From positions 4,278,001 through 4,342,000 of the forward strand of contig JBANSL010000004.1 in assembly GCA_037127255.1 (NCBI GenBank): a stretch of 64,000 nucleotides of DNA, written 5' to 3'. The DNA comes from Persicaria tinctoria (taxonomy: Eukaryota; Streptophyta; Magnoliopsida; Caryophyllales; Polygonaceae). Numbering within the stretch: the stretch's first letter is position 1; each line of letters begins with the position of its first letter. A program made the translations under genes and the position numbers. The notes beneath the pieces are model-generated. The model saw only the letters and a program-made list of their open reading frames with translations, was not told the origin of the DNA and ran no database searches. Of this stretch, positions 45,338 through 55,654 are shown in pieces.

Positions 45338-46716
45338 TTGAACCAAGAGGGTTCTCCTCCATTTTTCGATTTTCTTCCTCCGATTTTCAATCTTCATCTT
45401 CTACCTTAGTTTCTTTGATTTCTCAACATGATTTCTATAAAAGCAAAAGTGATGTGAGATTAATTAATCGGAAATTTCGCGGGGTACCCTTGAGGTATTG
45501 CAATTTTCGCGGGGTATACAACTCTTTTACATATTTCGTGTGGTACCCCTGGGTTTTTGTTAGATTTCGCCACGCACCCTCGACTGTTAAACTTAACAAT
45601 GGATTCGGACTCCGTTACTTTTGAAATTAAAAAAAAAAAAATAGAAAGAAAGCTCGAGCAAGAGAAAGAGAAGACGAAGAGCGAATGAACGCAGGTCGCA
45701 AGAGCTAGAGAAAGAGAAGATGAAGGTGGAAGAAAGGCAGGGCGAGAGAGAGAAGACAAAGGTCGAAGAACGAACGCCGACAAGATTGTCTTCGGTGGAT
45801 CGATCTCAGTTGGTGCCGAAGGTGAAGGTTAGTATCTCTTAATTTAATCTAGGGTTTGGCGATTTGGGGATTTAAGGGTTAGGGGTGATAATTCGAATTG
45901 TGAATGTTTGCCTACTATAGGGTTCTTATTTGATTCCATAAAAAACATGCTGATTTCGTTTTCAATGTGGTTGATAGGATGATTCGAATTGTGAATGGTT
46001 GATTTCGTTTTCCACTAATATAGGGTTCAATTTGATTGTATGTTTATCATTTTCAATGTTTATATTTGTATATGTGATAGAACTTGTTGGGTCGGTCATA
46101 GCTTGCAAGTCCTGTCATATGAATTTTATGCTAGTGAGTTACTCTTCTTTTTCAACTGTGATAATCAAACTTCCATTTTACTATTTTAGCAAGGCTCAAA
46201 TCGTCCCCAGATTAGTGGAATGTTAAACAATGCTAATTGGTTCATGCTATATAGTGGGGTGGTTATAGATTGAAGGTGAAGGATTGAATTTGGTTGTGTA
46301 CAATATATGAATTTGATTGTCTGCTATATAAATTTGATAATACAGCATTCATGGTTATCTATATGAATTTGATTGTCTCTTTTTATTGCAGCAAACAGCC
46401 CCAAAGTCATTACATGGGCAATCCATTATCATGTTTGTTGTCTACTTTTTTTGCTCTCATTACAAACATCCTCAGTTATTCAACTCGAGACTGTCAGGCT
46501 AACTCCTTCCATGATCATTACACAATCCTTCCCTGCTCTCCTTTTAGGCTCCAACTCCCTCACTCGGGACTGACAGTAGCAACATGTTTTTCCTCAGTTC
46601 CCACAAACTCAGCGGTGCTACATATTCCATTTTTATGCTTTGATTGTGGTGATTTGTCATGTTTTCATAGGTTATCTTATTTTTGTGTATATTTTGATTC
46701 TATATGATAAATTTTA

Positions 46717-46787
46717 GGCCTATTAGCTCAAATGGTAGAGCGATGTGCTCATGCACAAAGATGCGGGTTCAAATCCCGTATAGGCTA
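46717..46787 (+). tRNA. tRNA-like sequence (CAT loop), probable pseudogene
   Basis: A 71-base cloverleaf can be drawn: acceptor ggcctat/ataggct (one G-T pair) with discriminator A, D stem gctc/gagc, and T arm gcggg-ttcaaat-cccgt. The anticodon stem is imperfect (atgtg/cacaa), and its loop ctcatg has six bases instead of seven. CAT would read as Met. Box A and box B promoter motifs are intact. The short loop argues against a functional tRNA. Confidence 0.5.
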
Positions 46788-47362
46788 ATTTGATTTGTCT
46801 TGATCAAACCTTCACTTTTATTCAAAGTAGACTTTTCAACTCGATTTTTCGTTCATGAACATAACCTACTAGATCATCATTTTACTTTTTATGATCGAGT
46901 GCTTTTGTTCTCATGCAAAAATCTAACTCAAGATCTAAAATATTGAATTTGGGAAAGAATTTTATTCTAGAAGAATTAATAAAATGGCATGTATTACATC
47001 AGCCCTATATGACACTCCTATATGACACTGCATTTAGTACTAGGGAACTAATAAATATGACAACCATGACAATGGTTGTTATCATAGCAATTTTATTGTA
47101 GAAGAAATCTTCTAGAGTATGTTATGGTTGTTATCATAGCAATTTTAATGTAGAAGAAATCTTCTAGAATTTTACTCTAGAAGAATTTTCAACTCTTTCT
47201 AATTTGTTATCATAGCAGTCATGACAGTGGCACCCTATTTTAGCCAAAATTTAATCAATTGTTTATATTTATGACAGTAGCCAATGGGAAACAAATATGA
47301 CAATGCAGTTAATACTAAGGAACTAATAAATATCTAGAATGAGATGCTTATTCATTTCTTGA

Positions 47363-47433
47363 TAGCCTATATGGGATTCGAACTCACATCTTTGTGCATG
47401 AGCACAATGCTCTTCCATTTGAGCTAATAGGCT
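47363..47433 (-). tRNA. Second tRNA-like sequence, inverted, probable pseudogene
   Basis: On the minus strand the acceptor stem agcctat/ataggct is perfect, the D stem is gctc/gagc, and the anticodon stem ttgtg/cacaa is perfect. The loop ctcatg again has six bases. The T stem (gtgag/cccat) has one mismatch and a wobble. It matches the copy at 46717 at most positions but faces the other way, and lies inside the same Mutator-like element. Confidence 0.5.
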
Positions 47434-48846
47434 AAAAACATTTGATGACCAGTTGGACCAAAAATAAGCCTGTTTTTTCTAATTACCAATGAACAAACTT
47501 TAATACTTTGCCTTTTGACTAGGAACAACTCTAACTCCACAGCAAAATCAATAGCAATCAGCCAGCACATGCAAATAAATGTTGATAGAATAAATAGCTC
47601 CAAACAAAGGCCATTTGATCCTAATACTTCCACCAGGATCGAAAATAATCGGAAGTGGGTGACTATGTGGATTCCCTCACTGAATTGAAGACCATTTGAT
47701 CCTAATACCTCTAAGAGGCATTCCAGCAAACACCTGGTAGGCAGATTTAGCTTTAGTAGGCTAGTTGGAACATCATTGCATTCAATCACTACAAAGATCT
47801 CCTTGATAGGCAACTCCACACACAATTGATGTACATTAGGAGTTTCTAACAAATCCATTGAACTTACACTATAACCAACACTCTTAATCGTGACCAATTC
47901 AGGCAAGAAATTAGGCAATTCATCTCATTCTTCTTATTCTACTACAAGCAAAGAAATATGAATTACCTTTGGATGCTTTTCAGATCCTCAACAAGTTCCC
48001 GTATATCAGCGTTCACCCATCTGAAATACCTACAACTCTCCTCCACCTACGAACACTTCAATTTCAAAACTCACTCCAACAATCAAAAGAAAAGTCATAA
48101 AATTGGAAAATTTAACAAACTTAGCCAAACTAATTAACAGTACCAACTGCAACCCCAAATAGACAAATTAAATCTCCAACACCTTCAAATTTATTGATTA
48201 GGAAAAGCAAAAGGTTTTGGCAGAGAGCAATGTTGTGGGCATTTCCCTTCGAAATCCCCAAATTTGAAACCCTAATTTTAAAAAACTTTCAACTACGTAC
48301 CTTCTTCAATTCGGTCCGACTTCGCCCGACTAAGATGCCGCTTGTCCTGTCCTTGCTTGGTCGGAGGCCTCCATGTCCGGGCGGCGTCGCCTCCTCGATC
48401 TCTCAGTCGCCTCCCCTGAGTCACCTCTACTTCTCTCAATTGCGATTTTGCTCTCATCGAGTCACCAGACTCTTCTTTCTTCTATTTTCAATTTTAACGG
48501 AGCATCAGATCATCCGTTAAGTATAAGTGCGTAAGGGCACGACACGAATTTCTCCTAAACCTGAGGGGTACCACACGAAATATGTAAAAAAATTGTATAC
48601 CCCGCGAAAATTGCAATACCCCAAGGGCATCTCGCGAAATTTCCGTTAATTAATTTAACAATATATTAGCAGAATGGATTTTTCGAACGCGTGTCATTAG
48701 AAAAGATGTCTAAATTAATTATCATACGAACTAACACGTAATTAAGTGTGCAAGTGGTAACATCTTATTTGAAGATCGGATGTCTTGATTGTGCACAATC
48801 ATTACCATATTTTTTTAAAAATAATCCAGATTTATTTGGTCAATAT

Positions 48847-48987
48847 TGTACAATGATAGAATTGATATAAAGTCCTCCTTGAGGGTTTCCATTCATTGAT
48901 ATAACATATATATATAGGTTACAAAGGTATTGAGCCTTAATGGGCTTTTAGCCCACTATACAATATTAAGACCTATGTAATCTATCA
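48847..48987 (-). repeat. 3' LTR of the copia element
   Basis: Same sequence as 52747-52885 with five substitutions and an extra TA in a (TA)n run. It is preceded on the minus strand by a short purine-rich GCTGGGGTT. Confidence 0.93.
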
Positions 48988-51900
48988 AACCCCAGCAAAT
49001 CAATGAATAACTGTCTAGGTAAACCCTTGGTGAATATATCAACGTACTGATAAGAGGACGGGACATGTAGAACGCGGACATGTCCAATGGCAACCTTGTC
49101 CCTGACGAAGTGGAGATCAAGCTCAATGTGCTTCGTGCGTTGATGCTGGACTGGGTTGCTAGCCAGGTAGACGGCGGAGACGTTGTCAGTGTAGACCAGA
49201 GTGGCCTTCTGCAAGGGGCATCGTAGCTCAAGCAGGAGATTGCGGAGCCAAGAGCACTCGGAGACAACGTTGGCAACACCCCTGTATTCGGCTTCAGCGC
49301 TGGAGCGAGACACGACGGACTGACGCTTGGCTGACCAAGACACAAGAGTGTCATTGAGGAAGACAGTGACACAGTAACCAGACGTGGAGCGACGTGTGTC
49401 TGGACAACCACCCTAATCCGCATCAGTGTAAGCCACAAGATCAAGCTTAGAGGAAGGAGTGATGGTGGTGCCGAGCTCGAGGGTGCCGCTGATGTACCGA
49501 ATGAGTCGCTTCAAAGCCTGAAAGTGAGGTTCCCTAGGGGCATGCATGAACAAGCAGATCTGCTGAACGGCGTAACTGATATCAGGCCTGGTGAAAGTGA
49601 GATACTGAAAAGCACCAGCGAGGCTCCTGTACAGTATGGGATCGTCAACCAAAGGACCAGAATGAGCACTGAGCTTGTTGGATGTATCGACTGGGGTCGC
49701 GACGGGATTACAGTTGACCATCTTAGCCCGAGCAACAATCTCTGCAGCATACTTACTTTGTGAGAGAAACAGGCCAGACGCATGCCGCTGAACAGCAACT
49801 CCCAAGAAGTAAGACAACTGACCCAGATCAGACATGGCGAATTCCGCACTCAACTGCGAGATTATCGACGTCCGAAGAGCATCAGAAGAGGCGGTGAGAA
49901 TGATGTCGTCGACATATAGCAGCAGGAATGCCAAGTCTGAGCCTCTGCGATAGATAAACAGAGACGTATTCGAACGGCTGCCAGTGAAACCCAAACGGAG
50001 CAGATGAGAGGCAAAACGCTGGAACCACGCCCGCGGAGCCTGTTTCAGACCATATAGAGAGCGCTTGAGGAGACATACATGCTTTGGACGCTCAGCATCA
50101 GTAAACCCCGGCGGCTGAAACATGTAAACTGTCTCGTTCAGATGACCATGCAGAAAGGCGTTCTTGACATCTAACTGATGGATGGCCCAGTTGCGCGACA
50201 GAGCCAGACTCAGGACCACTCGGATAGTGGCAGGCTTGACCACAGGGCTGAAGGTCTCATCACAATCAATACCTGCCTGCTGAGATCTACCGTTCACCAC
50301 AAGACGGGCCTTGTAGCGCTCCAACGTTCCATCAGAGCGGAACTTGTGACGAAAAAGCCACATACAACGAATGACGTTCGCCTCAGGAGGGCGAGGAACA
50401 AGAACCCAAGTGCCATTCTTTGTAAGGGCCCTGTATTCGTCGAGCATAGCCGCCTGCCAATTCGGGTCGAGGAGGGTGAATGGGAGTCGGGAAGGATGGG
50501 GGTAAGAGGGGCTAAGCAAGGGGAAGAGGCGGATCAAATGCGGCGAGGGTTGCGGCGGGCGCCGCCAGGGAGGGGTTATGGGCGGCGGGCGCCGCATGAC
50601 CTGCGGCGGGCGCTGCCAGGGAGGGTTTATGGGCGGTGGGCGCATCATTTGGGGTTGCGACGGGCGCCGCATGACATGCGGCGGCCGCCGCACGTAGGTG
50701 AGGCGAGGTTGTTTGGCGAGGTGATGGGAGGTGGATAGCGGGGTGATGGGCGGTGGTCATGGAGACGATCTGACGGGGTCGGAAGACACCGGAGACGCTG
50801 CGGGTGTGTGGTCTGGTGGTGGGGGGTAGTGGTGGCGGTGGTGTTGGGGGAGAAGCAGGAGCACCGGGAGAGCTCTGGGGAAAAAGGAAGTGAGGGAATG
50901 GTGACTCAGACTCTGACGGAGACACAGGGGGTGTGGGAGATGGAAAGGGAAATCGCGACTCATCAAAGGTGACATGACGTGAGAGAATGATCTTGTGGGT
51001 CTTGATATCGAGGCAAATGTAACCTCGATGATCAGGCGGATAGCCTAGGAAGACACATGGAGTGGAGCGCGGGTGAAGCTTGTGCGGGGCTATGGAGGAC
51101 TGGTTTGGGAAACACAAGCACCCGAAGGTGCGAAGGTGATCATACATAGGCTCGGTGTAATAAAGTGTCTGAGCTGGCGAGCGATGGTGTAGGGTAGTGG
51201 AAGGGAGAATGTTTAGGAGATAACATGTGGTGGATAAGGCGTGAGGCCAATAGGGAAGGGGAATAGATGCGTGGAAGAGGAGAGAGCGCATCATGTTGGT
51301 AATGGTTCTGATGATTCTTTCTGCCTTGTCATTCTGCTGAGAAGTATAGGGGCAAGACAAGCAATATGATATCCCATTTGCGGCAAAGAAGGAGTGAAAG
51401 TCTTTGTTGTCAAATTCACGACCATTGTCACATTGAAAACATTTGATGGACATGTGAAACTGTGTTTTGATGTAGGTATGGAATCTGGCAAAGATAGGAA
51501 ACACTTGGGACTTGAAATGCAACGGGAAGACCCATAAGTAATGAGTGTAATCATCAAGAAACAAGAGGTAGTACTTGTGACCCTCCTTGCTAGGCACGGG
51601 AGAGGTCCAAATGTCGCTGTGAATGATATCAAAGGGAGGAAGGGTAGAGGTCAAAGACCGTTGGAACGGCAGTCTGGCATGTTTGCCTAGTTGGCAGGAA
51701 GAGCATAAACCAGAGCGTGGGTCTTTAGTACAGGTGACAAGGTTCTGGGAACGGAGGACATCTAGAACGGCAGCGCTGGGATGGCCCAGGCGTGCATGCC
51801 AGAGGCTGGATGATGATGCCGAGAGGGCGACCGGACACGACTGACTGGACGCAAGAGGTGGTGTGACAGGGTAGAGCTCCCCAGTGCTGTTACATCTCAT

Positions 51901-52289
51901 GCGAGTAACCCCGTAGTAAGATCGTTCACAGAGAAACCATAGGGATCAAACGTAAGGGAAACGTTGTTGTCAGTAGTGAACCGACGGACAGAGATAAGGT
52001 TTTTGACAATCTTTGGGGCAATAAGGACATTGTTGAGGTGTAGTGGGTGGGTTGGGGTCTGTAATTTGGCGTGGCCAATTCCCGAAGTAGCAAGACGACC
52101 ACCATTTCCGACGATAATAGAGTGGGCAGGACCCTTATAAGAAATAGATGAGAGGTTACCTGAGGAGTTCGTTATGTGGGAGGTGGCACCAGTGTCCATG
52201 TACCAAGAAGAGTCTGAAGATGTCGGTTGCGTAGAGGAGAAGGCGTGATGCAGAGCTGGCGGAACATAGCCTGGGTCAGGCGATGTCAA
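48966..52289 (-). pseudogene. Copia pol (protease-integrase-RT-RNase H) with three lesions
   Basis: Protease: 52289-51897, with SSWYMDTGATSHI. Pre-integrase and integrase: 51900-50512, with LWHARLGHPS, GLCSSCQLGKHARLPF, FDIIHSDIW, CQCDNGREFDN-like text and CPYTSQQNDKAERI. RT: 50693-49413, with LDVKNAFLHGHL, KRSLYGLKQAPRAWF and LLLYVDDIILTA. RNase H end: 49343-48966, with SSAEAEYRGVAN and DIFTKGLPRQL. Lesions: a frameshift at the protease/integrase boundary (about 51900), a frameshift in the linker before RT (50512-50693), and a nonsense codon (DAD-TAG, where Trp is expected) at about 49412. The linker holds a 51-base repeat. The element cannot make a full polyprotein. Confidence 0.93.
50552..50700. 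repeat. 51-bp GC-rich tandem repeat in the integrase-RT linker
   Basis: The unit beginning gcggcgggcgccgccaggg at 50552 recurs at 50603 (period 51, a multiple of three), followed by a partial third copy. On the minus strand it encodes Arg-Arg-Pro-Pro or Ala-rich repeats depending on frame. It is much GC-richer than its surroundings. Confidence 0.75.
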
Positions 52290-52430
52290 AGAGGCCTGAG
52301 GATCGGCATGTCGAGGGGTAGGATATCCAGAGTATCAGTGCATTTTTTTTTTGCCACCTAACTTAATAAATAATTAAGTTAGGGCCAGTAACGAAAATAG
52401 GATAAGAAAAGGGCTGTTTTTGTAATTCCT

Positions 52431-52709
52431 TCAAAAGATATTAAAACTCTCCGCTTTTGCTTTGGAAGCACTTGCGGGGGCCGGGAGTTCTCGGAGAACA
52501 CAGCACAGGGCTATCCTTCTTGGGCTCGGAGGGAGGCCGGTGGTGCTCGGACTGGGCTTGGTGGCGGAGGGCGGCGTGACGGGAAGAAGAAGAGAATGGA
52601 CAGAAGGCAGCGGCGAAGGGGTGAGATCTGACGGGGCCGGATCTGAAGAAGAGGATGACGGCGACGGCGTGTCGGAGGATGAAGAAGACCGGTGAGACGG
52701 GAGGATCAA
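52431..52709 (-). other. Ser/Pro-rich ORF in the gag position
   Basis: Ninety-two codons immediately inside the 5' LTR and primer-binding site encode a low-complexity Ser-Pro-rich product (SSSSSDTPSPSSSSSDPAPS). Copia gag would normally be about 300-400 codons with a zinc knuckle, and neither is seen. This may be filler DNA replacing deleted gag, or a very diverged leader. Confidence 0.45.
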
Positions 52710-52746
52710 TTTATGGTTCCGTTAGGAAGAAAAGGTTGTGATACCA

Positions 52747-52885
52747 TGTACAATGATAGAATTGATGTAAAGTCCTCCTTGAGGGTTTCCATTCATTGAT
52801 ATAACATATATATAGGTTACAAAGGTATTGGACCTTAATGGGCTTTTAAACCACTATACAATATTAAGACCTATGTAATCTATCA
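52747..52885 (-). repeat. 5' LTR of the copia element
   Basis: Minus-strand start TGATAGATTACATAGG and end ATCATTGTACA, adjoining the primer-binding site. Its partner is at 48847-48987. Confidence 0.93.
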
Positions 52886-52890
52886 AATAT

Positions 52891-53700
52891 AATGGTCATT
52901 GACCTAATTAACAATTACTAGTGATTAAGATGGATCTTAAGTTCTTAACCATTAATCAACAAACAAATGGAAATGGGAGAAGCACCACCACCACGTACGG
53001 CGCCACTTGCTGGTTGCCCACTCGTATACTAGCTAATCTAAAGCTAATTTAACCACTAAAATCATAGTACGTTATTAAATAGCAGTTTTGCTATTCGCAC
53101 GGTGCAATTTTGCAATCCGCACGGTGTCGATCTCGAAAATCGGTACTGGTGGTCTGCCTACCTGGGAAGTCGGCACCGGCAGAGGAGCCGACTTGATCCA
53201 ACGGTGATCTCCCACTCAATGAAGGGATGACAACTAGTGTAATGATGCCGATTCGGGAACTCGATCGGCATCGGTACCATGCAAATGACGAAAAAATGGC
53301 TATGTGAATAACATGACCCTTAAATAATACGTACAACTTCTCCATTTTATACTCTAACTCTAACAATTTATCCATTTTATAAAATTTTGGATTTATTAAA
53401 TAATACAAATACTCTCTATTTAAAATAAAGTTAATTATATACTATAAATATTTCTATTTAAAGCAAATTTTACAATACAACAAATCGGCATGGAACCAGA
53501 AATTAAAATTCGGGTGGTCTAGGTAGGATAAATTTTTCTCATACACATAATCTTTATTAACAAAACCCTTAATTTAATAAATAAATATATATATTTTCTT
53601 CATTTTTTACATATTATTTTATTTTTGTAAGAATGGGGCGTGTTGGAGCGGATGCCAGCCCGCCCCTTGGTCCGTCCCTGAGAACAATTAAATATGGAGG
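52891..53700. other. Spacer with two weak transposon-end signals
   Basis: At 53085-53320 a segment starts ttttgctattcgcacggtgc and ends with an imperfect inverse (gctatgtgaataacatga), possibly a small TIR element. At 53628-53692 ggggcgtgttggagcg and ggtccgtccctga look like the right end of the CAGTGGCG/CCGTCCCTG hAT family, but no left end was found. No gene was recognised. Confidence 0.3.
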
Positions 53701-55654
53701 AAAAAAAATACTCTCTCTAAAATTTCTATTTTATCAATCTCTATATAGATAAATTATTGAAATAGAAAAACCATATTTTCTCAAAAATACTTTATTTTTC
53801 AGAGAATAATAGGGTTTTGTTTTTCATAGGTAGACACTTAGATCATGATGACAATAAAGAAAGTGGAGATTCAAATTAGCTAGTGACCTAATATTCACTG
53901 CGTGTCATCTTTACCTTGAATTTATAAATAAAGAGCGGTCATATTCGGGGTTTACATGTCATCTTTACCGGTTAAACTAATAAGACTTGACAGAAAAATA
54001 GTCCTAATATTCTAATAGCTGCACTACCATTGAAAAAAAATAAAATAATAATTGAAGCAAATTAAAAGTTAGATAGTTAAGGATAAGATACGTTCATGGA
54101 TACGACGTATCTCAATCTCATATAAAATTAAAAACTTTCTTTGAAAAATCGCACAATAAGGCCTCCCTACAAAGGTTAAGCTAGCTCAACGTTAAGTAGC
54201 GATACCAACAACTTGCATATTGTGCGACCAAGCTGCGGAGGATGAGTCACATATCTTCATTCCCGCCGTGTGAAAATGGAAGTCGACTCCCATGGTTCCA
54301 CCCCAATATCAAACGAGGCATGGAAAATATGATTCAAAACATAAGGGAGAGTATAAGACAAATACTGTTAGTTATGGGGGAAAATCGAAAGCAACAGAAA
54401 AACAAAAACTCGCATTTACATGGTGAACTATTTAGTATTTTAGAACTCAACTCATTTTTCAGGGTAGTTGCAAAAACAATGACAGAGATATTGATAGACT
54501 AACTGCGATACACTTAGATTGTTGGAATAAAACTTCCACGATAAAATTTGGTAAATGTCGTGTAAAGATACTCAACAAACTTCGAAAAAAGTGGGGTGCA
54601 GTGAACAAAACCCAACAAGATTAAATGGATGCGTCCACCCCTGAACACGTTTAAACTTAATTTTGACGGGTCCACTCTGTCAGGTGGAGATAGCACAAGT
54701 AACTTTATTAAGATACTGGAATGACAAATCAATCCATTTAGGTTATCAAGCACTTGGTAGGCAAATGTTAGGACCTTGAGTAATCTTTCATTGATGATTG
54801 CTTGGAAAGGTAAGAGAAAGAGATGAAAGGGAGATTAGAAAGAGATCGAGAGGTTGAAGAAGATAAAAGACGGTAATTGATTTTATTCATGCCCTCTTCG
54901 GAATACATCTATAGGTATTTATACACTCCAACACCCAATTTCTAGTATTTACATATAAACCCCTAATATTGCAATTCCTAACATTACTCTCCCTTATAAA
55001 GCATTGTCCTCAATGCTTATACAAGGTAAACCCAATACAATGTAAAACTATTATTAGCTAGGAACCAAAGTGAAAAAAAAAAAAAAAAGAAGCCAATGTA
55101 GGCTATATTGCTACTGTTGTCCTACACTCTGCCAATTCACCAATTTACAAGCAAATGAAAATATATTGCTAGTGTCCATATACCAGTGAACCACTTGAAA
55201 TCGCCACTTGAGTTCACATTTGTTGAGCTACTGAAATTGCAGCACTTTGCACAAATTGGATTATTCAACCACCTGCATCCCTCTTGAGGCTACCCCACAT
55301 TAGCCTTCACTTGCCTTCTTGAATGTTACCCTCTTGCTGCTATACGCCTAGGCAGAATGAAGTCATTGAATGGCTGATCAACAACAACACATTGCACTTT
55401 AGTAGGCCCTTCCATACTTAGTAAAATAATTCATTTCTCCACCCAACACATGGCAAGAACACGAGGCAGCAAATCTCAACAGCTTGCACCTAGTTTCTAT
55501 CACTACCACCTGGATCAAAAACGAGAATCACCACCATCATTAGATCACAAGTTGGCTTCCCAAATTCCCATTGCACATAAAGCACATTAATGCTATCTTT
55601 CCCCCTATCGAAAGGCACCATGATTGGGTCACGAATTGTTTCCTTGAGGTCTAC

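Larger units (their letters stand above)
42958..45425 (+). mobile_element. Internally deleted copia element (gag only), with a LINE in its 3' LTR
   Basis: Two direct copies of one LTR can be aligned. The left ends ...gatttctca at 43106, followed by a primer-binding-like site tgctatcatag (43107-43117; one mismatch to the plant initiator-Met type). The right copy starts near 44052 and, interrupted by a LINE (44169-45337), ends at 45425. Shared text includes taaccgtaggggcaaaattg and ggttctcctccatttttcg. Between them only gag is present. Pol and the polypurine tract are missing, so the left border (about 42958 or earlier) and target duplication cannot be fixed. Confidence 0.8.
45469..48645. mobile_element. 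Non-autonomous Mutator-like element (possible Pack-MULE)
   Basis: The 9-base target duplication ttaattaat is exact at 45460-45468 and 48646-48654. Terminal inverted repeats of roughly 160 bases start cggaaatttcgcg on the left and read cggaaatttcgcgagatgcc inward from the right. They match well through tttcgtgtggtacccct and then fade near 45630 and 48487. No MuDR transposase is present. The interior contains two tRNA-like sequences, a tandem duplication at 47077-47170, and minus-strand gene-like pieces: an exon-like leader ending at a GTACGT donor near 48303, and VEESCRYFRWVNADIRELV near 48000-48050 followed by a GTAATT donor. These suggest captured gene fragments. Confidence 0.9.
48847..52885 (-). 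mobile_element. Nearly complete Ty1/copia element with short LTRs
   Basis: The 5-base target duplication aatat is exact at 48842-48846 and 52886-52890. LTRs are 48847-48987 (141 bases) and 52747-52885 (139 bases), with termini TGATAG...TGTACA on the minus strand. By eye they differ by five substitutions and one 2-base indel. A primer-binding site complementary to initiator tRNA-Met (minus TGGTATCACAACC, 52734-52746) follows the 5' LTR. Pol is present in copia order; gag is not recognisable. Confidence 0.95.

Noticed and set aside
47424..47918. 164-codon minus ORF in the Mutator-like element
   Set aside because: Overlaps a tRNA-like unit, lacks a plain ATG at its start and shows no known domain; at most a captured fragment.
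50178..50738. 186-codon plus-strand ORF across the copia integrase-RT linker
   Set aside because: Antisense to copia pol and driven by the GC-rich 51-base repeats.
53091..53408. 105-codon minus-strand ORF
   Set aside because: No recognisable domain; lies in a stretch with weak terminal-repeat signals and eroded borders.
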